Part shown: in pieces, positions 44,172 to 53,700 of the stretch
How positions within the stretch are numbered: the first letter of the stretch is position 1
Layout: every line of letters starts with the position of its first letter
Assembly: GCF_024699925.1 (NCBI RefSeq)
Contig: NZ_JAJOMX010000001.1
Location: 868,001 to 932,000 of the forward strand
Length of the DNA stretch: 64,000 nucleotides
Direction: 5' to 3'
Source of the DNA: Mesorhizobium sp. J428
Lineage (GTDB): Bacteria; Pseudomonadota; Alphaproteobacteria; Rhizobiales; Rhizobiaceae
Notes under the pieces: generated by a model
Database searches by the model: none
What the model was told of the DNA's origin: nothing
The model's input: only the letters and a program-made list of their open reading frames with translations
Position numbers and translations under genes: made by a program

Positions 44172-44690
44172 ATGGACCGCATGACCGACGCCCCTTCCCC
44201 GCTCGACATCGATTTCGTCGCCCACCCCGAACTTATGGATCAGGTCACGCTCGACGTGATGCCCTGCTTCGCGATCTATTCCGCCGCCAATGCGGTGACG
44301 CGATTCTATCGCAAGGCGCTCGCCGAGACCGGGCTGACCTATCCGCAATATCTGGTGATGATGGTGCTGTGGGAGACCAAGGGCGTCACCATGAAGGCCC
44401 TGGGCGAACGCCTCGGGCTGGACTCCAACACCTTGACCCCCCTGGTGAAGAAGCTGGAAACGCGCGGGCTGGTGACACGCGCCCGGAGCAAGGCGGACGA
44501 GCGCCTGCTCGACATCGCGCCCACCGAAGCCGGCATGGCGCTGCGCCGGACCGGCTGCGAGGCGGCGATCGCCATGACCGCCAACTCGGGCGAAACCTTC
44601 GAGAGTCAGGCGGAGCTTAGGGCGCGCATCATGCGGGTGCGCGACGGGCTTGACGCCTTCGCCGCGGACATGCCGGCCGATGCGGCCTGA
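44172..44690 (+). CDS. MarR/OhrR-like transcriptional regulator
   Basis: 172 aa from ATG 44172; an ATG at 44181 is an alternative, and neither has a Shine-Dalgarno, so the mRNA may be leaderless. The winged-helix segment is LTYPQYLVMMVLWETKGVTM, then KALGERLGLDSNTLTPLVKK and LETRGLVTRARSKADERLLD. The single Cys near the N-terminus in VMPCFAIYSAANAVTRFYRK occupies the position of the peroxide-sensing Cys of OhrR. This suggests control by organic hydroperoxide or another electrophile. Target: the divergent hydrolase and itself. The C-terminal helix is longer than in OhrR. Confidence 0.87.
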   Translation: MDRMTDAPSPLDIDFVAHPELMDQVTLDVMPCFAIYSAANAVTRFYRKALAETGLTYPQYLVMMVLWETKGVTMKALGERLGLDSNTLTPLVKKLETRGLVTRARSKADERLLDIAPTEAGMALRRTGCEAAIAMTANSGETFESQAELRARIMRVRDGLDAFAADMPADAA

Positions 44691-44692
44691 GC

Positions 44693-45173
44693 TCAGTCCA
44701 GCGGCTTTGCCATGTTGGTGGAGTGCGAGCGGAAGCCGAACTTCCGATAGGCCTCGGCTGCGCCGTCATTACCTTCGATGACGTGCAGCATCATCCGCGA
44801 CAGGCCGCGCTCCCGCGTCAGGCGCTCCGCCTCTTCGAGGAGCGCCTTGCCGACGCCCTTGCCACGATGCCTTGTCGCGACCACAAGCGCGTCGACCTTG
44901 CCGTAGCGGCGGAATTTCTCCGCGAGATAGCTCTCGCCGGTGGCGACGTGACCAGATCAGCAGGCCCGCCGGCTCGCCGTCGATTTCGGCCAGCACCACA
45001 GCCGCGTCCCATTCGGCCAGGATCTCCTCCGCCTCTATCGCCCCGATCTCGGCCGTTTCCGCATCGACCAGCGATTCGCCCGAGATCGCGTTCTCATGCC
45101 GATTGAGATCGAGCAGCAGCGCCGTCATGACGGCACGGTCGGAAGGCTGATACGGCCGCAGCAGGATCGTCAC
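44693..45173 (-). pseudogene. GNAT-family N-acetyltransferase, one frameshift
   Basis: From GTG 45173 (VTILLRPYQPSDRAVMTALL), whose start overlaps the upstream stop as GTGA. The first ~75 residues (up to DGEPAGLLIWS) read in one frame. The C-terminal half, VATGESYLAEKFRRYGKVDA, the acetyl-CoA site ATRHRGKGVGKALLEEAERL and GNDGAAEAYRKFGFRSHS, reads in another. One extra base near 44944-44951 explains the break; the total of 481 bases is one more than 160 codons. Probably an intact cytoplasmic acetyltransferase in the organism. Substrate unknown. It is coupled to the membrane hydrolase gene. Confidence 0.75.
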
Positions 45174-46609
45174 GGCGCGCCACCCTCGACGCGCAGCAGG
45201 TCGAGGGCCTCCCGCAGCGCGGCCAGATGCGCCTCCCCTTTTCCGTCCGACCAGCCTCCGACCGGGTCGGCCTCGACGTCGGGCGACCAGTAGTCTGTAT
45301 GGGTGAACAGGCGCGGGCTGAGCCATCCGCCCGGCTTTCTGATCTCGACCTGGAACTCCTTGACGCCCCAGCCGAAATTCTCCCGCACCGACCCCGAGAT
45401 CGGGTCGCCGCTCCATAGGAAGTTGCCGAGGTCGTAGATGTTGCTCCAGCGCGTCGCCGCAAAGCAGGCGGCGTGGTGCACGGCCCAGACCTTCGGCTTG
45501 CTGTTGTACCGCACGTCTGGCTCGGTCGCCTTGTTCGACTGCGGTGGCGAGGTGGAGAACAGCCGCTCCGCGATACCCTTCCGAAGTTCCTGCCCATCCT
45601 GCGCCATCAGGAACTCGGCATGCGTCAGCGGACTGCCGACTGTGACGAAGTCGCTGATCTTCCAGGACGGCTGTATGGCATCGCCGTCCCGCAGCGAGAC
45701 ATAGAGGCCCCATTGGGCGGCACGGAACTCGGAGACGTCCGTTCCTGCCGGCGCCGATCCGTCCGCCAGCGTGGCGAAACGACCGACGGCGCGGATCGTC
45801 TTCATCAGCGCGCCGTGACCTGCCACGGTCATGTCGCGCGGCCGGCGCTCGTCCCAGAGAAGCTGCAGCAGGTCGTAGGCGAGGATCGAGCCAAGGCTGT
45901 GGCCGACCACTACGATCCGGTCGTATTCCGGATCATCTGAGAGCTTGCGCAGGAGCCCGAGACCCCGTTCCCGCACGGCGGCGCGCTGTGCAACCGTCTC
46001 GGGCGTCGCCCGCGCATAGCTCGCCACATCGCCGAGATAAGGCAGGAGGAGACGGTCCCCAATCCAGGACAGAAGTGCCGCGATCGCCGCGACGACCACG
46101 GCCACGAACGGGCTGAGGACCACCGAGACGGCGACCAGCAGCCCGATCGCCAGATAGACGGTGGCCGCCACCATGGTCGCGCGATAGATCGGCAGGGCGT
46201 CGGACGGGATCGTGCTCTTGTCGCGCCAGAGCAGTTCCTTGATCCAGGCGAAGAGCCGCGACCGGGTGCTCCCCTGCATCAGGTCGGCCCAGTAGAGCTC
46301 GTAGAAGTCGGTGCGGATCTTGACCTTCTCCGCCTTGGGTGGATGGAAGACGTAAGCCGTTACGATGCGTCGCAACTCGTGCGATCCGGTCCGCTCGTCG
46401 GGGCTGATCCACGTCTTGGCGCCGTTGGGGTGGCCGGCGGCCTCGACGACCTTCGGGTCGCGGGTCCACACGCCCTCGACAAAGCTGCGCAGCGTCGACA
46501 TCGGCCACTGCTCGCCCATGCCGTGAACCACGACAACGGCCTGTTTCAGCCGCCTCTCGTCCGCCGGCGGCCCGTCCTCCGGCTCTGTCGTTTCGGGGGC
46601 AAGCGCCAA
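45170..46609 (-). CDS. Membrane-associated alpha/beta hydrolase (lipase-like)
   Basis: 479 aa from TTG 46609, supported by GGGAG seven bases upstream. An N-terminal LKQAVVVVHGMGEQWPM gives the oxyanion loop. Two adjacent TM helices (AATVYLAIGLLVAVSVVL, FVAVVVAAIAALLSWIG) sit mid-protein around residues 148-190, and the nucleophile motif is IVVVGHSLGSILAYDLLQLL. The remainder is acidic-loop rich, with HHAACFAATRWSNIYDLGNF. The topology suggests a hydrolase domain held at the inner membrane. The acetyltransferase gene is translationally coupled downstream. Function unknown; the layout resembles uncharacterised predicted lipases. Confidence 0.75.
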   Translation of the reverse strand: MALAPETTEPEDGPPADERRLKQAVVVVHGMGEQWPMSTLRSFVEGVWTRDPKVVEAAGHPNGAKTWISPDERTGSHELRRIVTAYVFHPPKAEKVKIRTDFYELYWADLMQGSTRSRLFAWIKELLWRDKSTIPSDALPIYRATMVAATVYLAIGLLVAVSVVLSPFVAVVVAAIAALLSWIGDRLLLPYLGDVASYARATPETVAQRAAVRERGLGLLRKLSDDPEYDRIVVVGHSLGSILAYDLLQLLWDERRPRDMTVAGHGALMKTIRAVGRFATLADGSAPAGTDVSEFRAAQWGLYVSLRDGDAIQPSWKISDFVTVGSPLTHAEFLMAQDGQELRKGIAERLFSTSPPQSNKATEPDVRYNSKPKVWAVHHAACFAATRWSNIYDLGNFLWSGDPISGSVRENFGWGVKEFQVEIRKPGGWLSPRLFTHTDYWSPDVEADPVGGWSDGKGEAHLAALREALDLLRVEGGAP

Positions 46610-46687
46610 GCAGATACTCCCTGCGGCAAACGTAAAATCTACTACGACATGGTCCTGGACGGAAGGGTAGCTCGCCGCAGCAGGCCC

Positions 46688-47581
46688 CTAGCGCACGTCG
46701 CGCTGCTCGAACCATTCGACGACGAGGTCGCGCACCCACTCTGCGCCGACGCCCGTCTCCAGCGCACCGGCATATTCCGACAGCCGCATCGCCGCGGTGA
46801 GAAGGAAGATGCGCCGCAGGCTCACCTCGCGTCCCGACGCCGCGGCATAGGCGCGGGCAGTGCGCGCGGCGAGGTCGGGAGCGACGAGCGATACAGGCGC
46901 AAACTCGCGGTGCACCGGCCCGAAGCCGGAATCGGCGAAGTCGAAGATCCCGTTCAGCCGCCCGGCCCTGACATCGAAGGCCATGTTCCAGCCATGGGCG
47001 TCGAAGAAGCCGTAGCGCTCGCCGAGCGGATCGGGCGGCAAGTTCCGATAGGCCGCAATCGCCTTGCGCCCCTCTTCGGCGATCGAACGCGGCAGACGCT
47101 CCCACACTGGTGCCAGGGTCTCATCGTGCGTGTCCCACCAGCCGACGGGTTCCGCCCCGGCGGCGCGCATGGCCTGCGGCTCGATCGCGTGCAGGTCGGC
47201 GAAGAAGCGCGCGAGATCGCCGGCGAGCCCGTCGCGTTGCGCCTGTGTCAGCGCATCATAGGCGGCTCGCTCCAGCGTGACGCCGGGCAGCTTGTCGTGA
47301 CGGGAAAAAAGCGGCGGCCCGTCATGCAGCGTCATGCGGGGAACGGGCAGAGAGACACGTGGCGCCACCGCCTGCAGCAGCCTGGCTTCGCGCCGCAGCG
47401 CCGTCTCGGCCTCCTCGCCTTCGGGGAACTTGAAGATCAGCCGGTCGTCGACCTCGATCGCGAGGCTGTGCCAGCCTTTGCCGGCGACCGAGAAATCCGC
47501 GTCGGCGAGTTCGGGAAAGACCGTTTCGACGGCCCGGCGCAGTTCCGCCGGGACCGTCTGAGGTGGCGTCAGGATGCTCAG
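46688..47581 (-). CDS. Aminoglycoside-phosphotransferase-family kinase with probable CTG start
   Basis: About 297 aa. Homologous sequence (TVPAELRRAVETVFPELADA, then FSVAGKGWHSLAIEVDDRLI, FKFPEGEEAETALRREARLL) continues far upstream of the first ATG/GTG/TTG (GTG 47368). The frame opens at CTG 47581, whose CTGA overlaps the pntB stop exactly like the common ATGA overlaps here. The kinase core is YGFFDAHGWNMAFDVRAGRL and GIFDFADSGFGPVHREFAPV, corresponding to the HxDxxxxN and DxD motifs of small-molecule kinases. An alternative is an ATC start or a missed base. Its substrate is not evident; clustering with transhydrogenase genes is unusual. Confidence 0.7.
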   Translation of the reverse strand: MSILTPPQTVPAELRRAVETVFPELADADFSVAGKGWHSLAIEVDDRLIFKFPEGEEAETALRREARLLQAVAPRVSLPVPRMTLHDGPPLFSRHDKLPGVTLERAAYDALTQAQRDGLAGDLARFFADLHAIEPQAMRAAGAEPVGWWDTHDETLAPVWERLPRSIAEEGRKAIAAYRNLPPDPLGERYGFFDAHGWNMAFDVRAGRLNGIFDFADSGFGPVHREFAPVSLVAPDLAARTARAYAAASGREVSLRRIFLLTAAMRLSEYAGALETGVGAEWVRDLVVEWFEQRDVR

Positions 47582-48978
47582 TGATCCAGCGCCTTGACGA
47601 TTTCCTCGGTCATCTTCTTGGCGTCGCCGAGCAGCATCATGGTGCCGTCCTTGTAGAACAGCGTGTTGTCGATGCCGGCATAGCCGGAGCCGAGCGAGCG
47701 CTTGACGAACAGGCAGGTGCGGGCCTTGTCGACGTCGAGGATCGGCATGCCGTAGATCGGCGAGGACTTGTCGTCGCGCGCGGACGGGTTGGTCACGTCG
47801 TTGGCGCCAATGACATAGGCGACGTCGGCCTGCGCGAACTCGGAGTTGATGTCCTCCAGCTCGAACACCTCGTCATAGGGCACATTGGCCTCGGCGAGCA
47901 GCACGTTCATGTGGCCGGGCATGCGGCCCGCGACCGGATGGATCGCATATTTCACCTCGACGCCCTTGGCCTTGAGCTTGTCGGCCATCTCGCGCAGTGC
48001 ATGCTGCGCCTGGGCGACCGCCATGCCGTAGCCAGGCACGATGATGACCTTCTGCGCATTGGCCATCAGATAGGCGGCATCGTCCGCCGAACCCTGCTTG
48101 ACCGTGCGCTGGATGCCGTCGTCGCCGGCAGCCGCCGCCGTCTCGCCGCCGAAGCCGCCGAGGATGACGGAGATGAAGGAGCGGTTCATGCCCTTGCACA
48201 TGATGTAGGACAGAATCGCGCCGGACGAGCCGACCAGCGCGCCCGTGATGATCAGCGCGAGGTTGCCGAGCGTGAAGCCCAAGGCCGCCGCCGCCCAGCC
48301 GGAATAGGAGTTCAGCATCGACACGACGACCGGCATGTCGGCGCCGCCGATCGGCACGATGAGCAGCACGCCCAGCACCAGCGAGGCGATCACGATCAGC
48401 CAGAAGATGGTGTAGCTCTGCGTCGTGACGAGCAGCACGATCAGCACCACCAGCGCGATGCCGAGCGCCGCATTGATGACGTGGCGCATCGGCAGCAGGA
48501 TCGGCTTGCCGGACATCCGCCCGTCGAGCTTGAGGAAAGCGATGACCGAGCCGGTGAAGGTGATCGCGCCGATGGCGACGCCGAGGCTCATCTCGACCAG
48601 CGCCTGGCCGTGGATGTCGCCGATGGTGCCAATGCCGAAGCTTTCGGGCGCATACATGGCGGCTGCCGCCACCATCACTGCCGCCATGCCGACCAGCGAA
48701 TGGAAGGCGGCGACCAGCTGCGGCATCGAGGTCATGGCAATGCGCCGCGCGGTGATCGCGCCGACGCCGCCGCCGATGGCGAGGCCGACAAGGATCAGGC
48801 CGAAGCCGCTCGCCGACGGAGTCGCCAGCGCCAGCGTCGTGACGATGGCGATCGCCATGCCGATCATGCCGTAGATGTTGCCCTGGCGGCTGGTCGTCGG
48901 ATGCGACAGACCGCGCAGCGCCATGATGAACAGGACGCCGGAGACGAGGTAGAGGAAAGAGGCGAGATTGGCGGACAT
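47578..48978 (-). CDS. pntB: NAD(P)+ transhydrogenase beta subunit
   Basis: 466 aa. The N-terminal half is a membrane domain (ANLASFLYLVSGVLFIMALR onward, about nine helices). The C-terminal NADP-binding domain III has VIIVPGYGMAVAQAQHALRE, HPVAGRMPGHMNVLLAEA, ADVAYVIGANDVTNPSARDD and the end segment FVKRSLGSGYAGIDNTLFYK. It couples proton entry to reduction of NADP+ by NADH in the inner membrane. It follows pntA2 after five bases. Confidence 0.96.
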   Translation of the reverse strand: MSANLASFLYLVSGVLFIMALRGLSHPTTSRQGNIYGMIGMAIAIVTTLALATPSASGFGLILVGLAIGGGVGAITARRIAMTSMPQLVAAFHSLVGMAAVMVAAAAMYAPESFGIGTIGDIHGQALVEMSLGVAIGAITFTGSVIAFLKLDGRMSGKPILLPMRHVINAALGIALVVLIVLLVTTQSYTIFWLIVIASLVLGVLLIVPIGGADMPVVVSMLNSYSGWAAAALGFTLGNLALIITGALVGSSGAILSYIMCKGMNRSFISVILGGFGGETAAAAGDDGIQRTVKQGSADDAAYLMANAQKVIIVPGYGMAVAQAQHALREMADKLKAKGVEVKYAIHPVAGRMPGHMNVLLAEANVPYDEVFELEDINSEFAQADVAYVIGANDVTNPSARDDKSSPIYGMPILDVDKARTCLFVKRSLGSGYAGIDNTLFYKDGTMMLLGDAKKMTEEIVKALDH

Positions 48979-48983
48979 CGGCC

Positions 48984-49400
48984 TTACTTCTCTTTCTTCT
49001 TGTACATCGCCAGCATGCGCTGGGTGACGAGGAACCCGCCGAAGATGTTGACCGAGGCGAGCACCAGCGCGACGAAGCCGAAGCCGGTGGCAAGGCCTGA
49101 GGCCGAGATGCCGACCGCGAGCAGCGCGCCGACCACGATCACCGACGATATGGCGTTGGTGACGGCCATCAGCGGCGTGTGCAGCGCCGGTGTCACCGAC
49201 CAGACCACGTAGTAGCCGACGAAGATCGCCAGCACGAAGATCGCGAGGCGGAAGACGAAGGGATCGACCGCGCCGCCCGACACGCCGTGCGCCACAGCGC
49301 CCGCCGCGTCGGCGACATTGCTGTCAGAGAGCGCGATGCGAACCGCCGCGACCGCCTGGTCGAGCTGGTCCAACGCCCTTTCGAGAGCCGATTTTTCCAT
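48984..49400 (-). CDS. pntAB: NAD(P)+ transhydrogenase alpha subunit, membrane part
   Basis: 138 aa, the separately encoded C-terminal membrane segment of the alpha subunit. [40 protein letters not shown] and [20 protein letters not shown] are the conserved helices. Splitting of PntA into two proteins is typical of Alphaproteobacteria such as Rhodospirillum. The start overlaps the alpha-1 stop by one base. Confidence 0.95.
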   Translation of the reverse strand: MEKSALERALDQLDQAVAAVRIALSDSNVADAAGAVAHGVSGGAVDPFVFRLAIFVLAIFVGYYVVWSVTPALHTPLMAVTNAISSVIVVGALLAVGISASGLATGFGFVALVLASVNIFGGFLVTQRMLAMYKKKEK

Positions 49401-50617
49401 TATGCCTCTCCCTTCTTGGCCGCCGGCTTGCGCGGGTCGCGCTTCTTGGGCTCGGTCGTCTCGACAGGCGTCGCCGGAGCGGCCTCGGCAGCCTTGGCAA
49501 AGGCCGGATGCACGACGGCGCCGCCATTGGTCAGCATCGTCGCCTTCTGCAACTCGTCCTCCGGATTGATCCGGATCGTCTTCGTCTCCTTGTCGACCAT
49601 TGTCTCGAGGAAGGCGAACAGGTTCTTGGCATAGAGCAGCGAAGCGGATGCGGCGATGCGGCCCGCCACGTTGAGATGGCCGACGATCTTCACGCCGTTC
49701 GCCGTGGTGACGACCTTGCCGGCTTGCGCGCCGTCGACATTGCCGCCGCGCTCGACCGCGAGGTCGACGATCACCGAGCCCGGCTTCATCGAGGCGACCA
49801 TCGCCGCCGAGACCAGCTTCGGTGCCGGCCGGCCGGGGATCAGCGCCGTGGTGATGACGATGTCCTGCTTGGCGATGTGCTCGGCGGTCAGCGCCGCCTG
49901 TTTCGCCTGGTATTCTTTGGACATTTCCTTGGCGTAGCCACCGGCGGTTTCGGCCGCCTTGAACTCCTCATCCTCGACGGCGAGGAACTTCGCGCCGAGC
50001 GAGGCGACCTGCTCCTTGGCCGCAGGCCGCACGTCGGTCGCGGTCACCACTGCGCCCATGCGGCGCGCGGTCGCGATCGCCTGCAGGCCGGCGACGCCGA
50101 CGCCCATCACGAACACCTTCGCAGCAGGCACGGTACCGGCCGCCGTCATCATCATCGGCAGCGCCCGGTCATATTCGGCCGCCGCGTCGATCACTGCCTG
50201 GTAGCCGGCAAGGTTCGCCTGCGAGGACAATACGTCCATGACTTGGGCGCGCGTGATGCGCGGCATGAACTCCATCGCGAATGCGGTGATCCCGGCCTTC
50301 GCCATAGCCTGCACGGCGGCGTCGTTGCCGTAAGGGTCCATCGTCGCGATGACGACCGCGCCGGTCTTGTAGCCCTTGAGGTCGGACGGACGGCGCACCC
50401 TGAGCACGACATCGGCCTTCGAGACATCGGAAGCCTTGCCGATGGAGGCGCCTACCTTGGCGAATTCGTCGTCGGGAATGCGGGAACCCTCGCCCGCGCC
50501 CGTCTCGACGATCACGTCGAAGCCGAGGCCGGCAAGGCGCTTGACGGTTTCCGGCGACGCGGCGACACGCGGTTCGCCCGCGCCTCCCTCAGCCGGCACG
50601 AAGATGATCTGCCCCAC
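49400..50617 (-). CDS. pntA: NAD(P)+ transhydrogenase alpha subunit 1 (NAD-binding)
   Basis: 405 aa from GTG 50617. Alanine-dehydrogenase/PntA fold with [20 protein letters not shown] at the start, the NAD-binding [20 protein letters not shown] and the conserved [20 protein letters not shown]. The C-terminal linker is Ala/Pro/Lys-rich. Cytoplasmic NAD(H)-binding domain I of the transhydrogenase; first gene of the pntA-pntA2-pntB-kinase operon. The start GTG has GGAGG about ten bases upstream. Confidence 0.95.
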   Translation of the reverse strand: MGQIIFVPAEGGAGEPRVAASPETVKRLAGLGFDVIVETGAGEGSRIPDDEFAKVGASIGKASDVSKADVVLRVRRPSDLKGYKTGAVVIATMDPYGNDAAVQAMAKAGITAFAMEFMPRITRAQVMDVLSSQANLAGYQAVIDAAAEYDRALPMMMTAAGTVPAAKVFVMGVGVAGLQAIATARRMGAVVTATDVRPAAKEQVASLGAKFLAVEDEEFKAAETAGGYAKEMSKEYQAKQAALTAEHIAKQDIVITTALIPGRPAPKLVSAAMVASMKPGSVIVDLAVERGGNVDGAQAGKVVTTANGVKIVGHLNVAGRIAASASLLYAKNLFAFLETMVDKETKTIRINPEDELQKATMLTNGGAVVHPAFAKAAEAAPATPVETTEPKKRDPRKPAAKKGEA

Positions 50618-50708
50618 GCCTGGTTATCCTCCCTGGAAGTCGAGCCTGCGGGTGATCCCGCCGAAGATGTATCGATCCGTCTGGCGGCGGTCGGCCGCCG
50701 ACGGCAGC

Positions 50709-50936
50709 CTAGCGAAGCAGGAAAATCCCGACTGCGCAGATCAGGACGAACAGGATGGTCGAGGAGACGAATCCGCCGCCGGCGAAGAAACCGAACGCCA
50801 TGGCGATCATCAGCGCTGCGCAGACGACCGTGCCGTATTTCACGAGATGGATGAAGAGCGAATAGGTCTTCTCATGCTCGGAGTAGTCCATCTTCGCGCC
50901 CATCTCGACCGGACCCGTCGGCGAATGATCAGCCAT
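50709..50936 (-). CDS. aa3-type cytochrome c oxidase subunit IV-like small membrane protein
   Basis: 75 aa from ATG 50936 (the longer open frame is not supported). A short charged N-terminus ending MDYSEHEKTYSLFIHLVKYG is followed by two helices (TVVCAALMIAMAFGFFAGGG and STILFVLICAVGIFLLR). This is the pattern of the small alphaproteobacterial COX4_pro_2 family. It commonly sits just upstream of the transhydrogenase genes in rhizobia, and here is 91 bases before pntA. The role of such proteins in the oxidase is minor or structural. Confidence 0.88.
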   Translation of the reverse strand: MADHSPTGPVEMGAKMDYSEHEKTYSLFIHLVKYGTVVCAALMIAMAFGFFAGGGFVSSTILFVLICAVGIFLLR

Positions 50937-51039
50937 CGTCTGTTTCCCCTGCAAAGTGACCGTGGGCCGACATAGCGAAAAGGTTACGTGATCGCAATGG
51001 CGTCGATGCCGCATCGCGACGTCTTCCCGCGGAATGCCA

Positions 51040-52620
51040 TTATGCAAGGGCGATGCGCCGGCCGATGTCCAGGCTTTCGAGGAAATCCTCGTCATGGCTG
51101 ACGACCAGCAAGGCGCCGTCGCACCGCTCCAGCGCGGATTCGATCGCGGCGACCGAATGAAGGTCGAGATGGTTGGTCGGTTCGTCGAGGATGAGCAGCG
51201 CCGGCGGCGTGCTTCCGCCCAGAACGCAGGCCAGGCCGGCGCGCAGCTTCTCGCCGCCGCTGAGTTCGGCGGGCGTCTTCAGCGCCTCGTCCGCCCTGAA
51301 CAGGAAGCGCGCAAGCGCGGCGCGGCACATATTGTCGTTGTCCTGTGGATTGATCCGCCGGAAATTGTCGACGAGCGTCCGGTCCGGATCAAGCAGCCGC
51401 ACATGCTGGTCGAGCATGGCAAAGGGCACATGCGGCACGACGGTACCGAACAATGGCGCGAGATCTCCCGAGGCAAGCCGCAACACGGTCGTCTTGCCCG
51501 ATCCGTTCGCACCGGTGATCGCCACACGCTCCGGCCCGACGATGGAAAAGCTAACGTCCCGCACCACCGGCCGCTGTGGATCGTATCCGCCGGTCACATG
51601 GTCGAAGGTAAGCACCGCCCGTCCCGCCGGGAGGCCTGTGCCCGGAAGTGCGAAGGACAGGTTTCTCGCCCGCTCGACATTGGCGCGCGCCTCCTCCAAT
51701 GCGGCCGTCGCCTCCGCGCGCTGTCGCGCGGCGAGGTTGCCGCCGCGCCCCCCGCTCTGCTCGGCCCGTTCCTTCTGTGCATCGAGCAGGATCGGCGCCT
51801 GTCCGCCGCGGGCGCGCGCCTTCTGGCCGGCTGCATCCCGCCTCGCCTTCCGCTCGCGCGCAAGCTGGATTTTCTCCTCGGCGAGCTTCGCCTGCCGCTC
51901 GGCCGACGCAAGGGCCGATTCCGCATTGGCAAGTTCCTCGGCCTTGCGCTCGGCGTAAAGGTCCCAGTTGCCGCCATAAACCTTCGCGCCGAGGCCGGAG
52001 AGTTCGACGATGCGGTCCATCTGCCGCAGGAGGGCGCGGTCGTGACTGACCACGACGGCCCCGCCCCGCCATCGCGCCAGAATCCGCCCGACCAGCGCGC
52101 GGCCGGCCGCATCGAGATTGTTGGTGGGCTCGTCCAACAGGATCATGTCGGGGCGATCGAAGGTCAGCGCGGCGAGCGCAATGCGCGTGCGCTGGCCCCC
52201 GCTCAGCGACGACAGCGGCCGCTCCAGCTCCATGCCGGCGAGACCGACGGCGGCGAGCGCCTCGGCCAGCCGCTCCTCCAGCGTCCAGTCGGCCTGCGCC
52301 ACATCATCGGCGGAGCCTTCGCCGGCCAGCGCCCGGCGCAATTGCGCGAGCGCGCCGGCAACGCCGAAGGCGCCGGCCACCGTCTGACCTGGACCGGCGG
52401 GCAGCTCCTGCCGCAGGACGCGGATCGTTCCCGCGCGCGTCACCGTCCCCGCAAGCGGAGCGAGTTCGCCCGTCGCGAGCTTGAGCAGCGTCGACTTGCC
52501 GGAGCCGTTGCGCCCGACGATGCCGGTGCGCTCCGCGCCGAAGGAGAGATCGATGGTATTGAAAAGGCTGGTGCCGTCAGGCGTGGCGCAGAAGACGGCG
52601 TGGAACGAGAGAATGGGCAT
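51040..52620 (-). CDS. ABC-F family ATPase
   Basis: 526 aa from ATG 52620; the upstream TTG is not favoured. Two ABC cassettes in one chain: first Walker A GRNGSGKSTLLKLATGE with signature LSGGQRTRIALAAL and Walker B MILLDEPTNNLDAAG; second Walker A GANGSGKTTVLRLASGD with LSGGEKLRAGLACVLG and ALLILDEPTNHLDLHS. No membrane segment. The inter-cassette linker is Arg/Lys/Glu-rich (about residues 220-310). ABC-F proteins act on ribosomes (EttA, Uup, YbiT type) or give antibiotic protection; this one most resembles the short, linker-poor housekeeping group. Stand-alone gene. Confidence 0.92.
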   Translation of the reverse strand: MPILSFHAVFCATPDGTSLFNTIDLSFGAERTGIVGRNGSGKSTLLKLATGELAPLAGTVTRAGTIRVLRQELPAGPGQTVAGAFGVAGALAQLRRALAGEGSADDVAQADWTLEERLAEALAAVGLAGMELERPLSSLSGGQRTRIALAALTFDRPDMILLDEPTNNLDAAGRALVGRILARWRGGAVVVSHDRALLRQMDRIVELSGLGAKVYGGNWDLYAERKAEELANAESALASAERQAKLAEEKIQLARERKARRDAAGQKARARGGQAPILLDAQKERAEQSGGRGGNLAARQRAEATAALEEARANVERARNLSFALPGTGLPAGRAVLTFDHVTGGYDPQRPVVRDVSFSIVGPERVAITGANGSGKTTVLRLASGDLAPLFGTVVPHVPFAMLDQHVRLLDPDRTLVDNFRRINPQDNDNMCRAALARFLFRADEALKTPAELSGGEKLRAGLACVLGGSTPPALLILDEPTNHLDLHSVAAIESALERCDGALLVVSHDEDFLESLDIGRRIALA

Positions 52621-52866
52621 GGCAGACTGCGATAACGGTTGCAAAGCGGGCGAAAGCTGCTTGCACTCCGAAATCCATGGCCTGCGATCCTCATCGTTCG
52701 TCGAAAGCGACTAGATAGGCGGCGAGGCGTGCTCGATCAACCCTTGATTGGCACCTTCATTCGCCGCGCCCCGCTTGCTGTGCTGCGGCGAGCGGCAGGG
52801 AAGCGCCATGCGAACCTACCACTCGCCAAGCTCCACGACGGAGCAGAGTCCGACCCGGTCTGACGT

Positions 52867-53700
52867 CTAGGACAGCCAGCGCTTGCGCCGCTTGTAGTGT
52901 TTCACATCCTTGAACGAGCGCCTGCCTTCTCCGCCGACACCGAGGTAGAATTCCTTCACGTCCTCGTTTTCGCGCAGCGCCGCCGCGTCGCCGTCCAGCA
53001 CGATACGGCCGGATTCGAGGATGTAGCCATATTTGGCATAGCGCAGCGCGACATTGGTGTTCTGCTCGGCAAGGAGGAAGGACACGCCCTGCTCCTCGTT
53101 CAGCTTTCGCACGATCTCGAAGATTTCTTCCACAAGCTGCGGCGCCAGTCCCATCGACGGTTCATCGAGCAGGATCATCTTCGGCCGGCTCATCAGCGCG
53201 CGGCCGATCGCCGTCATCTGCTGCTCGCCACCAGATGTGTAGCCCGCCTGGCTGGCGCGCCGCACCCTGAGACGCGGAAAGTAGTCGTAGACCATTTCAA
53301 GGTCCTGGCGGATCGCGGATGCCCCGTCGCGGCGCGTGAAGGCGCCCGTCATCAGGTTGTCCTCGACCGAAAGGTGGCCGAAGCAATGCCGGCCTTCCAT
53401 CACCTGGATGCAGCCCCGCCGCACGAGTTCATTCGGCGACAGCGACTGAACCTCCTGGCCCTCGAACAGGATGTTGCCCTTGGTCACAGCGCCGCGCTCG
53501 GCATGCAGCAGATTGGAGATCGCCTTGAGCGTCGTCGTCTTGCCGGCACCGTTTGCCCCGAGCAACGCCGTGATGCCGCTCGCCGGCACGGTGAGGGATA
53601 CGCCCTTGAGGACGAGGATGACGTGATCGTAGATCACCTCGATATTGTTGATCGAGAGGATCGGCTGGGCCGTCTCGGGCATCGGCACTGCGTTCGACAT
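52867..53700 (-). CDS. HAAT-family ABC transporter ATP-binding protein (LivF-like), second cluster
   Basis: 277 aa. Walker A GANGAGKTTTLKAISNLL, then QVMEGRHCFGHLSVEDNLMT, signature TSGGEQQMTAIGRALMSRPK and Walker B MILLDEPSMGLAP; LAEQNTNVALRYAKYGYILE is LivF-specific. The C-terminus is basic (VKHYKRRKRWLS). It completes the transporter formed by LivG (57788), LivH (56625), LivM (55541) and the binding protein (54132), although a DNA-binding-like gene and a terminator lie in between. Its start overlaps that gene's stop (TGATG). Confidence 0.93.
   Translation of the reverse strand: MSNAVPMPETAQPILSINNIEVIYDHVILVLKGVSLTVPASGITALLGANGAGKTTTLKAISNLLHAERGAVTKGNILFEGQEVQSLSPNELVRRGCIQVMEGRHCFGHLSVEDNLMTGAFTRRDGASAIRQDLEMVYDYFPRLRVRRASQAGYTSGGEQQMTAIGRALMSRPKMILLDEPSMGLAPQLVEEIFEIVRKLNEEQGVSFLLAEQNTNVALRYAKYGYILESGRIVLDGDAAALRENEDVKEFYLGVGGEGRRSFKDVKHYKRRKRWLS

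Noticed and set aside
52639..52863. 74-residue plus-strand open frame between the ABC-F and livF genes
   Set aside because: No SD, no recognisable motif, biased composition; the spacer 52621-52866 shows no convincing gene.
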